Positions 27,485-36,124 of a stretch of 64,000 bases of DNA are shown piece after piece. A model generated the notes under the pieces. That model made no database searches, was not told where the DNA came from, and worked only from the letters and a program-made list of their open reading frames with translations. The stretch covers positions 2,914,001 through 2,978,000 of the forward strand of contig NZ_JAFBCF010000001.1 in the NCBI RefSeq assembly GCF_016907535.1, given 5' to 3'. Each line of letters opens with the position of its first letter. Position 1 is the stretch's first letter. Made by a program: the position numbers and the translations under genes. Source of the DNA: Microlunatus panaciterrae. GTDB lineage: Bacteria; Actinomycetota; Actinomycetes; Propionibacteriales; Propionibacteriaceae.

Positions 27485-27511
27485 ATTTTGTCTGGACAAA
27501 ATCTGGACAAA
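27485..27511. promoter_or_regulatory. Perfect 18-base palindrome plus half-site upstream of iolC
   Basis: ATTTTGTCTGGACAAAAT (27485-27502): eight-base arms around TG. The half TCTGGACAAA recurs directly at 27502-27511. The TGTCTGGACA core resembles the Corynebacterium IolR consensus as I recall it (KGWCHTRACA, one mismatch). It is very AT-rich for this genome. Candidate operator for the iol operon, about 100 bases before iolC. Confidence 0.6.
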
Positions 27512-27602
27512 CTCACCGGTTCGTCCTAACGTGTTGCCTGTCGTCTCATGGCCGGCAGCAGAGTTGATGGGGAATTCCACCCGGATCACACCTAGGAGAG
27601 CA

Positions 27603-28625
27603 GTGGGCAGCCATCCCGCTCTAGAAGTCCTGACCTTCGGTCGCAGCGGCGTCGACATCTACCCGCACCAGATCGGCGTGGGCCTCGAGGATGTCGAGAC
27701 CTTCGGCAAGTTCCTCGGTGGCACGACGGCCAACGTCGCGGTGGCCGCGGCCCGGCTCGGACGCCGGGCGGCCATCATCACCGGCGTCGGAGACGACCCG
27801 TTCGGCCGCTTCGTGCGGCGGGCGCTTCGCGACCTCGGGGTGGACGACCGCCACGTGGTCGTCAACGCCGACTACCCGACGCCGGTCACCTTCTGCGAGA
27901 TCTTCCCACCTGACGACTTCCCGTTGTGGTTCTACCGTCGGCCCACGGCGCCCGACCTGCAGGTCCGACCGGCCGACCTTGACCTGGATGCCGTTCGGGC
28001 TGCCGACCTGTTCTGGATCTCCACCACCGGGCTGAGCGAAGAGCCGAGTCGGGCCGCGCACTTCGCGGCTCTCGGGGCCAGGAACCGAAAGTCGTTCACT
28101 GTGCTCGACCTGGACTACCGGCCGATGTTCTGGGACTCACCGGCCGCTGCTGCCGAACAGATCCAGCACGCCCTGGCACAGGTGACGGTGGCAGTGGGGA
28201 ACCGCGAGGAGTGCGAGGTCGCGGTCGGCGAGACCGACCCGGAACGGGCCGCCGACGCGCTGCTGGCCGCCGGCGTCGAGCTGGCCATCGTCAAGCAGGG
28301 GCCCCGGGGCGTACTGGCGAAGACCCGTGACGAACGCGTCGAGTCGCCGCCGATCCTGATCGCGCCGGTCAACGGTCTCGGCGCCGGCGACAGCTTCGGC
28401 GGTTCGCTGGCCCACGGGCTGTTGTCCGGCTGGTCGCTGGAGAAGGTGCTGCACCACGCCAACGCGGCCGGGGCGATCGTCGCCTCTCGACTGGAGTGCT
28501 CAACCGCCATGCCGACCCAGGCGGAGATCGAGTTGCTGCTCGCCGGCGGGGACCCCAACCAGGGCCGGCCCGAGTCCCGGTCGCACGGAGCCGTACTCGG
28601 GCTCAGGGACGGCGGCGCCGCATGA
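27603..28625 (+). CDS. iolC: 5-dehydro-2-deoxygluconokinase
   Basis: 340 aa from GTG 27603, with AGGAG at 27593-27597. Ribokinase (PfkB) fold: EVLTFGRSGVDIYPHQIGVG, KFLGGTTANVAVAAARLG, and the signature NGLGAGDSFGGSLAHGL with the catalytic Asp. The IGVGLEDVETFGKFLGG run is typical of IolC. It phosphorylates 5-dehydro-2-deoxy-D-gluconate in inositol catabolism. It overlaps the following aldolase by 4 bases (ATGA). Confidence 0.93.
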   Translation: MGSHPALEVLTFGRSGVDIYPHQIGVGLEDVETFGKFLGGTTANVAVAAARLGRRAAIITGVGDDPFGRFVRRALRDLGVDDRHVVVNADYPTPVTFCEIFPPDDFPLWFYRRPTAPDLQVRPADLDLDAVRAADLFWISTTGLSEEPSRAAHFAALGARNRKSFTVLDLDYRPMFWDSPAAAAEQIQHALAQVTVAVGNREECEVAVGETDPERAADALLAAGVELAIVKQGPRGVLAKTRDERVESPPILIAPVNGLGAGDSFGGSLAHGLLSGWSLEKVLHHANAAGAIVASRLECSTAMPTQAEIELLLAGGDPNQGRPESRSHGAVLGLRDGGAA

Positions 28626-29611
28626 CCGGCCTCGCGGCCGTGGACTTCGCCACCAGCGTCGCCGAGCTCAACGACATCAGGTTCTCCGAGCCGCAGCGGA
28701 TCCGGAAGCTGCTGCTGGCCCGCAAGCGCCGCCCGGTGGTCCCGGCCGACGGCCGGTTGATGATCGTGGCCTGCGACCATCCGGCCCGAGGCGCGCTGGC
28801 CGCGGCGGGTCGACCGGACGCCATGGCCAGCCGGGTCGATCTGCTGGCCCGGCTGCAGACCGCCCTGTCCAGGCCCGGCGTGGACGGGCTGCTCGCCACC
28901 GCTGACATCGCCGAGGACCTGCTGCTGCTGGGGGCGTTGGAGGACAAGGTCGTCTTCGCCTCGCTGAACCGGGGCGGGCTGGCCGGATCCGTCTTCGAGC
29001 TGGACGACCGGATGACCGGTTACGACGTCCGCGGCACCATCGAGGCGTGCTTCGACGGGGCCAAGATGCTGGCCCGGATCGATCTCGCAGATCCGGCCAC
29101 GGTGGCCACCCTGGATGCCTGCGGCCGCGCCGTTTCCGAGCTCAACCGTGCCGAGCTGGTGGCCCTGGTCGAGCCTTTCCTGTCCCGCCGGGTCGACGGC
29201 CGGGTGGTCAACGACCTGACCCCCGAGGCGGTGGTCAAATCCGTGCACATCGCCCAGGGGCTGGGCGCCTCGAGCGCCTACACCTGGCTGAAGTTGCCCG
29301 TCGTGGCGCAGATGGAACGGGTGATGGAGGCCACCACGCTGCCGACGCTGCTGCTCGGCGGGGACCCTGACGGCGCCCCCGACGAGACGTACGCCCAGTG
29401 GCGCGCGGCGCTGGCGCTGCCGTCCGTGCGTGGCCTGGTGGTCGGCCGCAGCCTGCTCTACCCGGCGGACGACGACGTCGCCGCCGCTGTCGACACGGCC
29501 GCGGGCCTGGTCCGGCAGGCCGGTCACGCGGCCGCACCGCAGAGGCCGGCCGCCGAGCCGCCCACCGACACGCACGGGCCCACTGGATCACCCGACCAGG
29601 AGGAGTCATGA
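28622..29611 (+). CDS. Class I aldolase-like TIM-barrel protein (Cgl0158 type) of the inositol operon
   Basis: 329 aa. RLMIVACDHPARGALAAAG at about residues 47-65 and SSAYTWLKLPVVAQMERVM, with a Lys in the WLKLP strand, fit a DeoC/LacD-type Schiff-base aldolase barrel. Proteins of this type sit between iolC and iolB in actinobacteria and are proposed to cleave the phosphorylated product of IolC to dihydroxyacetone phosphate and malonic semialdehyde, replacing the class II IolJ enzyme. The reaction is inferred from position. The C-terminal ~30 residues are Pro/Thr/Glu-rich. Confidence 0.8.
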   Translation: MTGLAAVDFATSVAELNDIRFSEPQRIRKLLLARKRRPVVPADGRLMIVACDHPARGALAAAGRPDAMASRVDLLARLQTALSRPGVDGLLATADIAEDLLLLGALEDKVVFASLNRGGLAGSVFELDDRMTGYDVRGTIEACFDGAKMLARIDLADPATVATLDACGRAVSELNRAELVALVEPFLSRRVDGRVVNDLTPEAVVKSVHIAQGLGASSAYTWLKLPVVAQMERVMEATTLPTLLLGGDPDGAPDETYAQWRAALALPSVRGLVVGRSLLYPADDDVAAAVDTAAGLVRQAGHAAAPQRPAAEPPTDTHGPTGSPDQEES

Positions 29612-30501
29612 GCAGGGCAGACGGACTGGTGCTGGCCGCCGGCTCGGCCGCCAGCGCCGACTTCGACCTGGTCGTGACACCGGAGTCGGCGGGCTGGGGG
29701 TACTCCAGTCTGCGGGTGCTGACCCTGGCCGTCGGCGGTGGTCGGGAGATCGAGACCGACCGGGACGAGATGTTCGTGGTGCCGTTGCAGGGCTCGGTCG
29801 AGGTGACCCTGGGCGCCGAGACGTTCCTGCTGGCCGGCCGGCCGAACGTCTTCGCGGGCCCGACCGACGTCGCCTACCTTCCGATCGACTCGACGGTCCG
29901 GCTCCAGAGCGCCGAGGGTGGCCGGTTCGCCCTCGCCGGCGCCAGAACCAGCAGCAGGCTGCCGTTCCGCTACGGACCCCGGGCCGAGGTGCCGGTGGAG
30001 CTGAGAGGGGCCGGCCGGTGCAGCCGCCAGGTCCGCAACTTCGGCACCGTCGAGGCCTTCGACACCGGCGCAGTGATCGCCTGCGAGGTGATCACCCCCG
30101 GTGGCAACTGGTCCAGCTATCCGGCCCACAAGCATGACCAGGCCAGCGCCACCGAGTCCGAGCTGGAGGAGATCTACTATTTCGAGATCGCCGACGGCCC
30201 GAACGCTGAGCCCGGCTTCGGCTACCACCGCACCAGCTCCTCGCCGGCCGGAGAGATCGACATCCTGGCCGAGGTGCACGACCGCGACACCGTGCTGGTT
30301 CCCTATGGGTGGCATGGGCCGTGTATGGCGGCCCCCGGCTTCGACATGTACTACCTCAATGTGATGGCCGGGCCGGCCGAGCAGCGTGCCTGGCTCATCT
30401 CCGACCACCCTGACCACGCCTGGGTTCGGGCCAGCTGGGCCGACCAGCCGGTGGACCCCCGGCTGCTCGCCGACACCCCAGCCGAGAAGGAGAACGACTG
30501 A
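29608..30501 (+). CDS. iolB: 5-deoxy-glucuronate isomerase
   Basis: 297 aa, ATGA overlap with the previous gene and a good AGGAGG upstream. Bicupin protein: GWGYSSLRVLTLAVGGGREI and VVPLQGSVEVTLGAETFLL in the first cupin; GGNWSSYPAHKHDQ (metal-binding His) and SELEEIYYFEI in the second, with VLVPYGWHGPCMAAPGFDMYY (length trimmed). It converts 5-deoxy-D-glucuronate to 5-dehydro-2-deoxy-D-gluconate. Length is normal. Confidence 0.95.
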   Translation: MSRADGLVLAAGSAASADFDLVVTPESAGWGYSSLRVLTLAVGGGREIETDRDEMFVVPLQGSVEVTLGAETFLLAGRPNVFAGPTDVAYLPIDSTVRLQSAEGGRFALAGARTSSRLPFRYGPRAEVPVELRGAGRCSRQVRNFGTVEAFDTGAVIACEVITPGGNWSSYPAHKHDQASATESELEEIYYFEIADGPNAEPGFGYHRTSSSPAGEIDILAEVHDRDTVLVPYGWHGPCMAAPGFDMYYLNVMAGPAEQRAWLISDHPDHAWVRASWADQPVDPRLLADTPAEKEND

Positions 30502-32456
30502 TGTCCGCACCGGTCCGCCTGACCGTAGCCCAGGCCCTGGTCCTGTTCCTGTCCCGCCAGTACTCCGAACGGGACGGCGTCCGTCAGCGGCTGTTCGCCG
30601 GCTGCTTCGGCATCTTCGGCCACGGCAACGTCGCGGGCGTCGGGCAGGCCCTGCTCCAGGCCGAGCTGACGGACCCGGACGCGTTGCCGTACGTGCTGGG
30701 CCGCAATGAGCAGGCGATGGTGCACTCGGCCGTCGGCTTCGCCCGGATGAAGGACCGGCTGCAGACCTATGCCGTCACCAGCAGCGTCGGCCCGGGCGCC
30801 ACCAACATGGTCACCGGGGCGGCGCTGGCCACCATCAACCGGCTGCCGGTGCTGCTGCTCCCGTCGGACACCTTCGCCGACCGGGCCGCCTCACCCCTGC
30901 TGCAGGAACTGGAGGCCCCGCAGGCCGGTGACCTCAGCGTCAATGACTGCTTCCGGCCGGTGTCGAGGTACTTCGACCGGATCTGGCGGCCGGAGCAGCT
31001 GCCGGCTGCGCTGCTGTCGGCGATGCGGGTGCTGACGGACCCGGTCGAGACCGGCGCGGTGACCCTCTGCCTGCCGCAGGACGTCCAGGCGCAGGCCCAC
31101 GAATGGCCCGCCGAGCTGTTCGCGGAGCGGACCTGGCACGTCGCCCGGCCACTGCCGGAGGCCGGTCCGCTGCAGCAGGCGGTCGAGCTGATCCGGAAGG
31201 CCGAGCGGCCGCTGGTGGTCGCCGGGGGCGGCGTCATCTACTCCGGTGCCACCGACGCCCTGGCCCGGTTCGTCGAGGCCACCGGCATCCCGGTCGGCCA
31301 GAGCCAGGCCGGCAAGGGGTCGCTGCTGTACGACCACCCTCAGTGCGTCGGTGCGATCGGGTCAACCGGCACCACCGCTGCCAACGCGATCGCCCGCGAG
31401 GCCGACCTGGTGATCGGCATCGGCACCCGGTATTCCGACTTCACCACGGCCAGCCGGACCGCCTTCCAGCACCCCGGAGTCCGGTTCGTCAACATCAACG
31501 TGGCCGCCATCGACTCGGTGAAGCACTCCGGCGTCAGCGTCGTCGCCGACGCCCGGGAGGCGTTGGACGCCCTCGGCCGCGAGCTGTCCGGCTATCGGGT
31601 CGCTGCGGAGTACGCCGACCGGATCGCCCGGTTGGCAGCCGACTGGGAGGCCGCCGTGGAGGCCACCTACCGCCCCGCCACACCGAACGCGGGCGCCGGT
31701 GGTCTGCTCACCCAGGGCGAGGTGATCGGGATGGTCAACGAGCTGTCCGACCCGCGTGATGTGGTGGTCTGCGCGGCCGGGTCGATGCCTGGCGACCTGC
31801 ACAAGCTGTGGCGCACCCGGGACCCCAAGGGCTACCACGTCGAGTACGGCTACTCCTGCATGGGCTACGAGGTAGCCGGCGGGCTGGGTGTGAAGCTGGC
31901 CTGCCCGGACCGGGACGTCTTCGTCCTGGTCGGCGACGGCTCCTACCTGATGATGGCGACCGAGCTGGTCACCGCGGTCCAGGAGGGGCTCAAGATCATC
32001 TGCGTACTGGTGCAGAACCACGGCTTCGCCTCCATCGGGTCGTTGTCGGAGTCGCTCGGCTCGCAGCGGTTCGGCACCCGCTATCGGCAGCGGTCGGCGA
32101 GCGGCCGGCTGGACGGTGAGCTGCTGCCGGTCGACCTGGCCGCCAACGCCGCCAGCCTGGGCGTGGACGTGGTCAGAGTCGGCTCCGCCGACGAGCTCGC
32201 CGCCGCGATCAAAACCGCCAAGCAGGCCGAGCACAGCATTGTCATCCACGTCGAGACCGATCCGCTGGTCAGCGCACCCGACTCGGAGTCCTGGTGGGAC
32301 GTCCCGGTCAGCGAGACCTCGACGCTGGAGTCGACCCAGCAGGCGCGAAGGGTCTACGAGCAGCACAAGGCCACCCAGCGATCGTTCCTGGCGCCCGACG
32401 TTCAGGCGTCAGCCGACCCCATCCACCAACGACAGCCAGCAGGAGAGACAGCGTGA
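30501..32456 (+). CDS. iolD: 3D-(3,5/4)-trihydroxycyclohexane-1,2-dione hydrolase
   Basis: 651 aa ThDP enzyme, ATG overlapping the iolB stop by one base with AAGGAG 10 bases upstream. The Glu in LGRNEQAMVHSAVGFARM activates the cofactor. The central domain has ERPLVVAGGGVIYSGA. The C-terminal domain has LVGDGSYLMMATELVTA and the Asn in VQNHGFASIG, completing the ThDP/Mg motif. It opens the inositol-derived ring to 5-deoxy-glucuronate. Length matches IolD. Confidence 0.96.
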   Translation: MSAPVRLTVAQALVLFLSRQYSERDGVRQRLFAGCFGIFGHGNVAGVGQALLQAELTDPDALPYVLGRNEQAMVHSAVGFARMKDRLQTYAVTSSVGPGATNMVTGAALATINRLPVLLLPSDTFADRAASPLLQELEAPQAGDLSVNDCFRPVSRYFDRIWRPEQLPAALLSAMRVLTDPVETGAVTLCLPQDVQAQAHEWPAELFAERTWHVARPLPEAGPLQQAVELIRKAERPLVVAGGGVIYSGATDALARFVEATGIPVGQSQAGKGSLLYDHPQCVGAIGSTGTTAANAIAREADLVIGIGTRYSDFTTASRTAFQHPGVRFVNINVAAIDSVKHSGVSVVADAREALDALGRELSGYRVAAEYADRIARLAADWEAAVEATYRPATPNAGAGGLLTQGEVIGMVNELSDPRDVVVCAAGSMPGDLHKLWRTRDPKGYHVEYGYSCMGYEVAGGLGVKLACPDRDVFVLVGDGSYLMMATELVTAVQEGLKIICVLVQNHGFASIGSLSESLGSQRFGTRYRQRSASGRLDGELLPVDLAANAASLGVDVVRVGSADELAAAIKTAKQAEHSIVIHVETDPLVSAPDSESWWDVPVSETSTLESTQQARRVYEQHKATQRSFLAPDVQASADPIHQRQPAGETA

Positions 32457-33391
32457 GCACTTCCACCATCCGTGTCGGGTCCGCCCCTGATTCGTGGGGG
32501 GTCTGGTTTGCCGACGACCCGGAGCAGACACCGGCCAGCCGGTTCTTCGACGAGGTCTCCCGGGCCGGTTACGAGTGGATCGAGATCGGACCGTACGGCT
32601 ACCTGCCGACCGACCCGGCCGAGCTCCAGGAACAGTTGGACGCGCACGGGCTCAAGGTGTCGGCCGGAACCGTCTTCGAGCACCTGCATCACGAGAACTC
32701 GTGGGACGACGTCTGGAAGCAGGTGAGCGACGTCGCTGCCCTGACCCAGGCAGTCGGCGGCAAGCACATCGTCGTCATCCCCGACACCTGGCGCGACCAC
32801 AAGACCGGTGCGCCCAAGGAGAGCCGCGAGCTGACCGAGGACCAGTGGGTGCGGCTGGTCAGTGGCATGGATGAGCTCGGCCGCCGGATCCTGGACGAGT
32901 ATGGGCTGAAGGTGCAGTTCCACTCCCACGCCGACAGCCACATCGGCTACCAGCAGGACATCCAGCGGTTCGTGGAATCCACCAACCCCGCCTACGTCAA
33001 CCTCTGTCTGGATACCGGCCACGTGGCCTACTACGGCGGCGACAACCTGGAGCTGATCCGCAAGTACCCGGAGCGGATCGGCTACCTGCACCTCAAGCAG
33101 GTGGACCCTGCCATCGTGGCCCGGGTCGAGGCGGAGGACCTGCCGTTCCCCGAGGCCGTCCGGCTGGGCGTGATGATCGAGCCGCCGAACGGGCTGCCGG
33201 AGATGCCGCCGGTGCTCGAGGCCGTGGAGCAGCTCGGCGTGGACATCTTCGCGATCGTCGAGCAGGACCTCTACCCCTGCGCGCCGGAGGTGCCGCTGCC
33301 GATCGCCCAACGGACCCACACCTATCTGCGGTCGTGCGGTGGCGCCTCGCTGGAGATCGGCACGCCGAAGGCGGCGGACCGCCGTGGCTGA
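32453..33391 (+). CDS. iolE: Myo-inosose-2 dehydratase-like TIM-barrel protein
   Basis: 312 aa, GTG start overlapping iolD by 4 bases (GTGA) with AGGAGA upstream. N-terminus RVGSAPDSWGVWFADDPEQT is characteristic of IolE-like proteins (the G-x-x-P/D-x-W-G start). Metal ligands are suggested by VQFHSHADSHI, LCLDTGHVAYYGG and YLHLKQVD. It should dehydrate 2-keto-myo-inositol to the diketone used by IolD. IolH or inosose isomerase functions share this fold, so specificity rests partly on context. Confidence 0.85.
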   Translation: MSTSTIRVGSAPDSWGVWFADDPEQTPASRFFDEVSRAGYEWIEIGPYGYLPTDPAELQEQLDAHGLKVSAGTVFEHLHHENSWDDVWKQVSDVAALTQAVGGKHIVVIPDTWRDHKTGAPKESRELTEDQWVRLVSGMDELGRRILDEYGLKVQFHSHADSHIGYQQDIQRFVESTNPAYVNLCLDTGHVAYYGGDNLELIRKYPERIGYLHLKQVDPAIVARVEAEDLPFPEAVRLGVMIEPPNGLPEMPPVLEAVEQLGVDIFAIVEQDLYPCAPEVPLPIAQRTHTYLRSCGGASLEIGTPKAADRRG

Positions 33392-34439
33392 GACCTCCAC
33401 CGCGGTCGAGTCCAGGCCGGCCGCTGCCGTCCCTGCCGGTGCTGAGCTGCGGGTCGCGGTCCTCGGCGTCGGCGTGATGGGCGCCTTTCATGTGGAGGGG
33501 CTGAGCAGCCGGGTCCGCGGCGCCCGCGTGACCGTGGTCAACGACTACGCCGCTGACCGGGCCGAGCAGGTCGCCGCGTCCGTGCCCGGCGCTCGGGTCG
33601 AGGCCGACCCGCTGGCGGCCATCGATGCTCCCGACGTGGACGCCGTGCTGATCGCCAGCCCGGGCCCCGCGCACGACGAGCAGGTCCGGGCGTGCCTGGC
33701 CCGGCAGCTGCCGGTCCTGTGTGAGAAGCCGCTGACCACCGACATCGACTCGGCCTACCGCATCGTGCAGGCCGAGGCGGAGCTCGGGCGGCAGCTGATC
33801 CAGGTGGGCTTCATGCGCCGGTTCGACAGCGAGTACGTCCGGCTGCGCCAGCTGGTGGTCAGCGGCGAGCTCGGCAACCCGCTGATGCTGCACTGCACGC
33901 ACCGTAACGCGGGCGTTCCGGCGACGTTCGACTCCGAGATGATGATCAGGGACTCGGTCGTGCATGAGGTCGACGTCGCACGGTTCCTGCTGGGGGAGGA
34001 GATCGCCACCGTCCAGGTGATCAAGGGTGCCGCGACGCGCCGGGCGCCGGAGGGCTTCAACGACCCGATGCTGGTGATCTTCGAGACCGAGTCGGGCCGG
34101 GTGGTGACCGACGAGATCTTCGTCCGTACCGGTGTCGGCTACGAGGTGCGGACCGAGCTTGTCGGCGAGCTCGGCAGTGCCACCATCGGACTCGACCACA
34201 ACGTGGTCCGGACCGGCGCCGACGGCCGATGGGGTGGCGAGATCACCCCGGGTTTCATCGAGCGTTTCGGTGCGGCCTATGACCGTGAGCTGCAGCACTG
34301 GGTGAACGCCGCCCGGCGGGGAACCATCGACGGTCCAGGGTCCTGGGACGGCTATGCCGCTGTGGCGGTGTGCGAGGCCGGCGTCGAGGCCGTCCGGACC
34401 GGCGAGCGGGTCACCGTCACGATGGGCAGACGGCCGTGA
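33384..34439 (+). CDS. iolG: Inositol 2-dehydrogenase-like Gfo/Idh/MocA oxidoreductase
   Basis: 351 aa from GTG 33384, overlapping iolE by 8 bases. After a 25-residue Ala/Pro leader comes the Rossmann segment LRVAVLGVGVMGAFHVEGL; then VLIASPGPAHDEQVRACL, PVLCEKPLTTDID (EKP) and QVGFMRRFDSEYVRL. The latter, and MIRDSVVHEVDVARFLLG (catalytic His near Asp), are typical of inositol dehydrogenases. It oxidises myo-inositol to 2-keto-myo-inositol with NAD. The N-terminal extension is unusual and may be shorter if translation starts downstream. Confidence 0.82.
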   Translation: MAETSTAVESRPAAAVPAGAELRVAVLGVGVMGAFHVEGLSSRVRGARVTVVNDYAADRAEQVAASVPGARVEADPLAAIDAPDVDAVLIASPGPAHDEQVRACLARQLPVLCEKPLTTDIDSAYRIVQAEAELGRQLIQVGFMRRFDSEYVRLRQLVVSGELGNPLMLHCTHRNAGVPATFDSEMMIRDSVVHEVDVARFLLGEEIATVQVIKGAATRRAPEGFNDPMLVIFETESGRVVTDEIFVRTGVGYEVRTELVGELGSATIGLDHNVVRTGADGRWGGEITPGFIERFGAAYDRELQHWVNAARRGTIDGPGSWDGYAAVAVCEAGVEAVRTGERVTVTMGRRP

Positions 34440-34477
34440 GGCTCACCCTCGACCCGCAAGAGGTGCCCTGCTCAACT

Positions 34478-34540
34478 ATCAAGACCGCCCCGAACGATCA
34501 AGACCCGCGAAACGATCGAGACTCCCAAGATGATCAAGGT
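34478..34540 (+). repeat. Degenerate 18-19-base tandem repeat before iolA
   Basis: ATCAAGAC or its variants recur at 34478, 34497, 34515 (ATCGAGAC) and 34533 (ATCAAGG), with periods of 19, 18 and 18 bases. It fills most of the 114-base gap between iolG and iolA. The last copy overlaps an upstream in-frame ATG at 34530. Confidence 0.6.
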
Positions 34541-34553
34541 ACTGGAGGACGAC

Positions 34554-36047
34554 ATGGCTGACACTCTGTTCCACTGGAAGGCCGGGGCACCGTTCAGCGG
34601 CGACAGCGGCGCCTTCGCCGACGTCACCAATCCCGCCACCGGCGAGGTGACCGCGCATCTGCCGCTGGCCTCGACCCAGGACGTCGACGCCGTGGTCGGC
34701 GCTGCCGCAGCGGCCTTCCCCGGTTGGCGGGACCTGTCGCTGACCCGACGCACCATGATCATGTTCAGGTTCCGGGAGCTGCTCAACGAGCGCAAGGAGG
34801 AGCTCGCGGCGATCATCACCGCCGAGCACGGCAAGGTGCTCTCCGATGCTCTGGGCGAGGTCAGCCGCGGCCAGGAGGTGGTCGAGTTCGCCTGTGGGAT
34901 CGCCCATCTGCTGAAGGGGTCGTTCACCGAGAACGCGTCCACCGGCGTCGACGTGCACTCGGTCCGGCAGCCGCTGGGCCCGGTCGCGATCATCAGCCCG
35001 TTCAACTTCCCGGCAATGGTGCCGATGTGGTTCTTCCCGATCGCGATCGCGGCCGGGAACACGGTGGTGCTGAAGCCCAGCGAGAAGGTCCCGACCGCCG
35101 CCCTGTGGATGGCCCGGCTCTGGCAGGAGGCCGGCCTGCCAGACGGAGTCTTCAACGTGCTCAACGGTGACAAGACCGCCGTCGACGGATTGCTCACCCA
35201 CCCGAGCATCAAGTCGGTCTCGTTCGTCGGCTCGACACCGATCGCCCGCTACGTCTACGAGACCGGCACCAGCCACGGCAAACGGGTGCAGGCACTGGGC
35301 GGGGCGAAGAACCACATGGTGGTGTTGCCGGACGCCGACCTCGACCTCGCCGCCGACCAGGCGGTGAACGCAGGCTACGGATCGGCGGGGGAGCGGTGCA
35401 TGGCCATCTCAGCGGTACTGGCGGTCGGGCCGATCGCCGACGAGCTCGTCTCCAAGATCAAGGACCGTACCGGGAAGCTGCGGACCGGTGACGGCACCCG
35501 CGGCTGCGACATGGGTCCGCTGGTGACGGCCGCTGCCCGGGACCGGGTGAGTGGCTACATCGACGCCGGCGAGGCGGCCGGAGCCGAGCTGGTGGTCGAC
35601 GGTCGGCGGGTGCAGCCGGATGCGGACGGCTCCGGGTTCTTCGTCGGGCCGACGCTGTTCGACCGGGTCCGCACCGACATGTCGATCTACACCGACGAGA
35701 TCTTCGGCCCGGTGCTCTCAGTGGTCCGGGTGGACAGTTACGAGGAGGCTGTCCGCCTGATCAACGAGAACCCGTACGGCAACGGCACTGCGATCTTCAC
35801 CAACGACGGCGGCGCGGCCCGCAGGTTCCAGAACGAGATCGAGGTGGGCATGGTCGGGATCAATGTGCCGGTCCCGGTGCCGATGGCCTACTTCTCCTTC
35901 GGTGGTTGGAAGTCCTCGCTGTTCGGCGACACCCACGCGCACGGTACCGAGGGCGTGCACTTCTTCACCCGGGGCAAGGTCATCACCTCACGCTGGCTCG
36001 ATCCCAGCCACGGCGGTATCAACCTCGGCTTCCCCCAAAACCACTGA
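34554..36047 (+). CDS. iolA: CoA-acylating (methyl)malonate-semialdehyde dehydrogenase
   Basis: 497 aa. The start at ATG 34554 has GGAGGA 8-13 bases upstream; an in-frame ATG at 34530 is less likely. Aldehyde dehydrogenase fold: PLGPVAIISPFNFPAMVPMW (NAD site), VGSTPIARYVYETG, LGGAKNHMVVLPDAD, YGSAGERCMAIS (nucleophile C282) and TDEIFGPVLSVVRV. The GAKNH and ERCMA runs are typical of MmsA/IolA. It converts malonate semialdehyde to acetyl-CoA (or the methyl form to propionyl-CoA), the last step of inositol breakdown. Confidence 0.95.
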   Translation: MADTLFHWKAGAPFSGDSGAFADVTNPATGEVTAHLPLASTQDVDAVVGAAAAAFPGWRDLSLTRRTMIMFRFRELLNERKEELAAIITAEHGKVLSDALGEVSRGQEVVEFACGIAHLLKGSFTENASTGVDVHSVRQPLGPVAIISPFNFPAMVPMWFFPIAIAAGNTVVLKPSEKVPTAALWMARLWQEAGLPDGVFNVLNGDKTAVDGLLTHPSIKSVSFVGSTPIARYVYETGTSHGKRVQALGGAKNHMVVLPDADLDLAADQAVNAGYGSAGERCMAISAVLAVGPIADELVSKIKDRTGKLRTGDGTRGCDMGPLVTAAARDRVSGYIDAGEAAGAELVVDGRRVQPDADGSGFFVGPTLFDRVRTDMSIYTDEIFGPVLSVVRVDSYEEAVRLINENPYGNGTAIFTNDGGAARRFQNEIEVGMVGINVPVPVPMAYFSFGGWKSSLFGDTHAHGTEGVHFFTRGKVITSRWLDPSHGGINLGFPQNH

Positions 36048-36080
36048 GGACCCAAAACCACTGACGACACGAACCACTGA
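36039..36080 (+). repeat. Triplicated tail segment over the iolA stop codon
   Basis: AACCACTGA occurs at 36039-36047 (end of iolA including its stop), 36056-36064 and 36072-36080, spaced 17 and 16 bases. The copies look like slippage duplications of the gene end. Confidence 0.65.
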
Positions 36081-36124
36081 GGGCAGGCCGACCGGACAGC
36101 GTGACCGCTGGCGGCAGGGGACGG

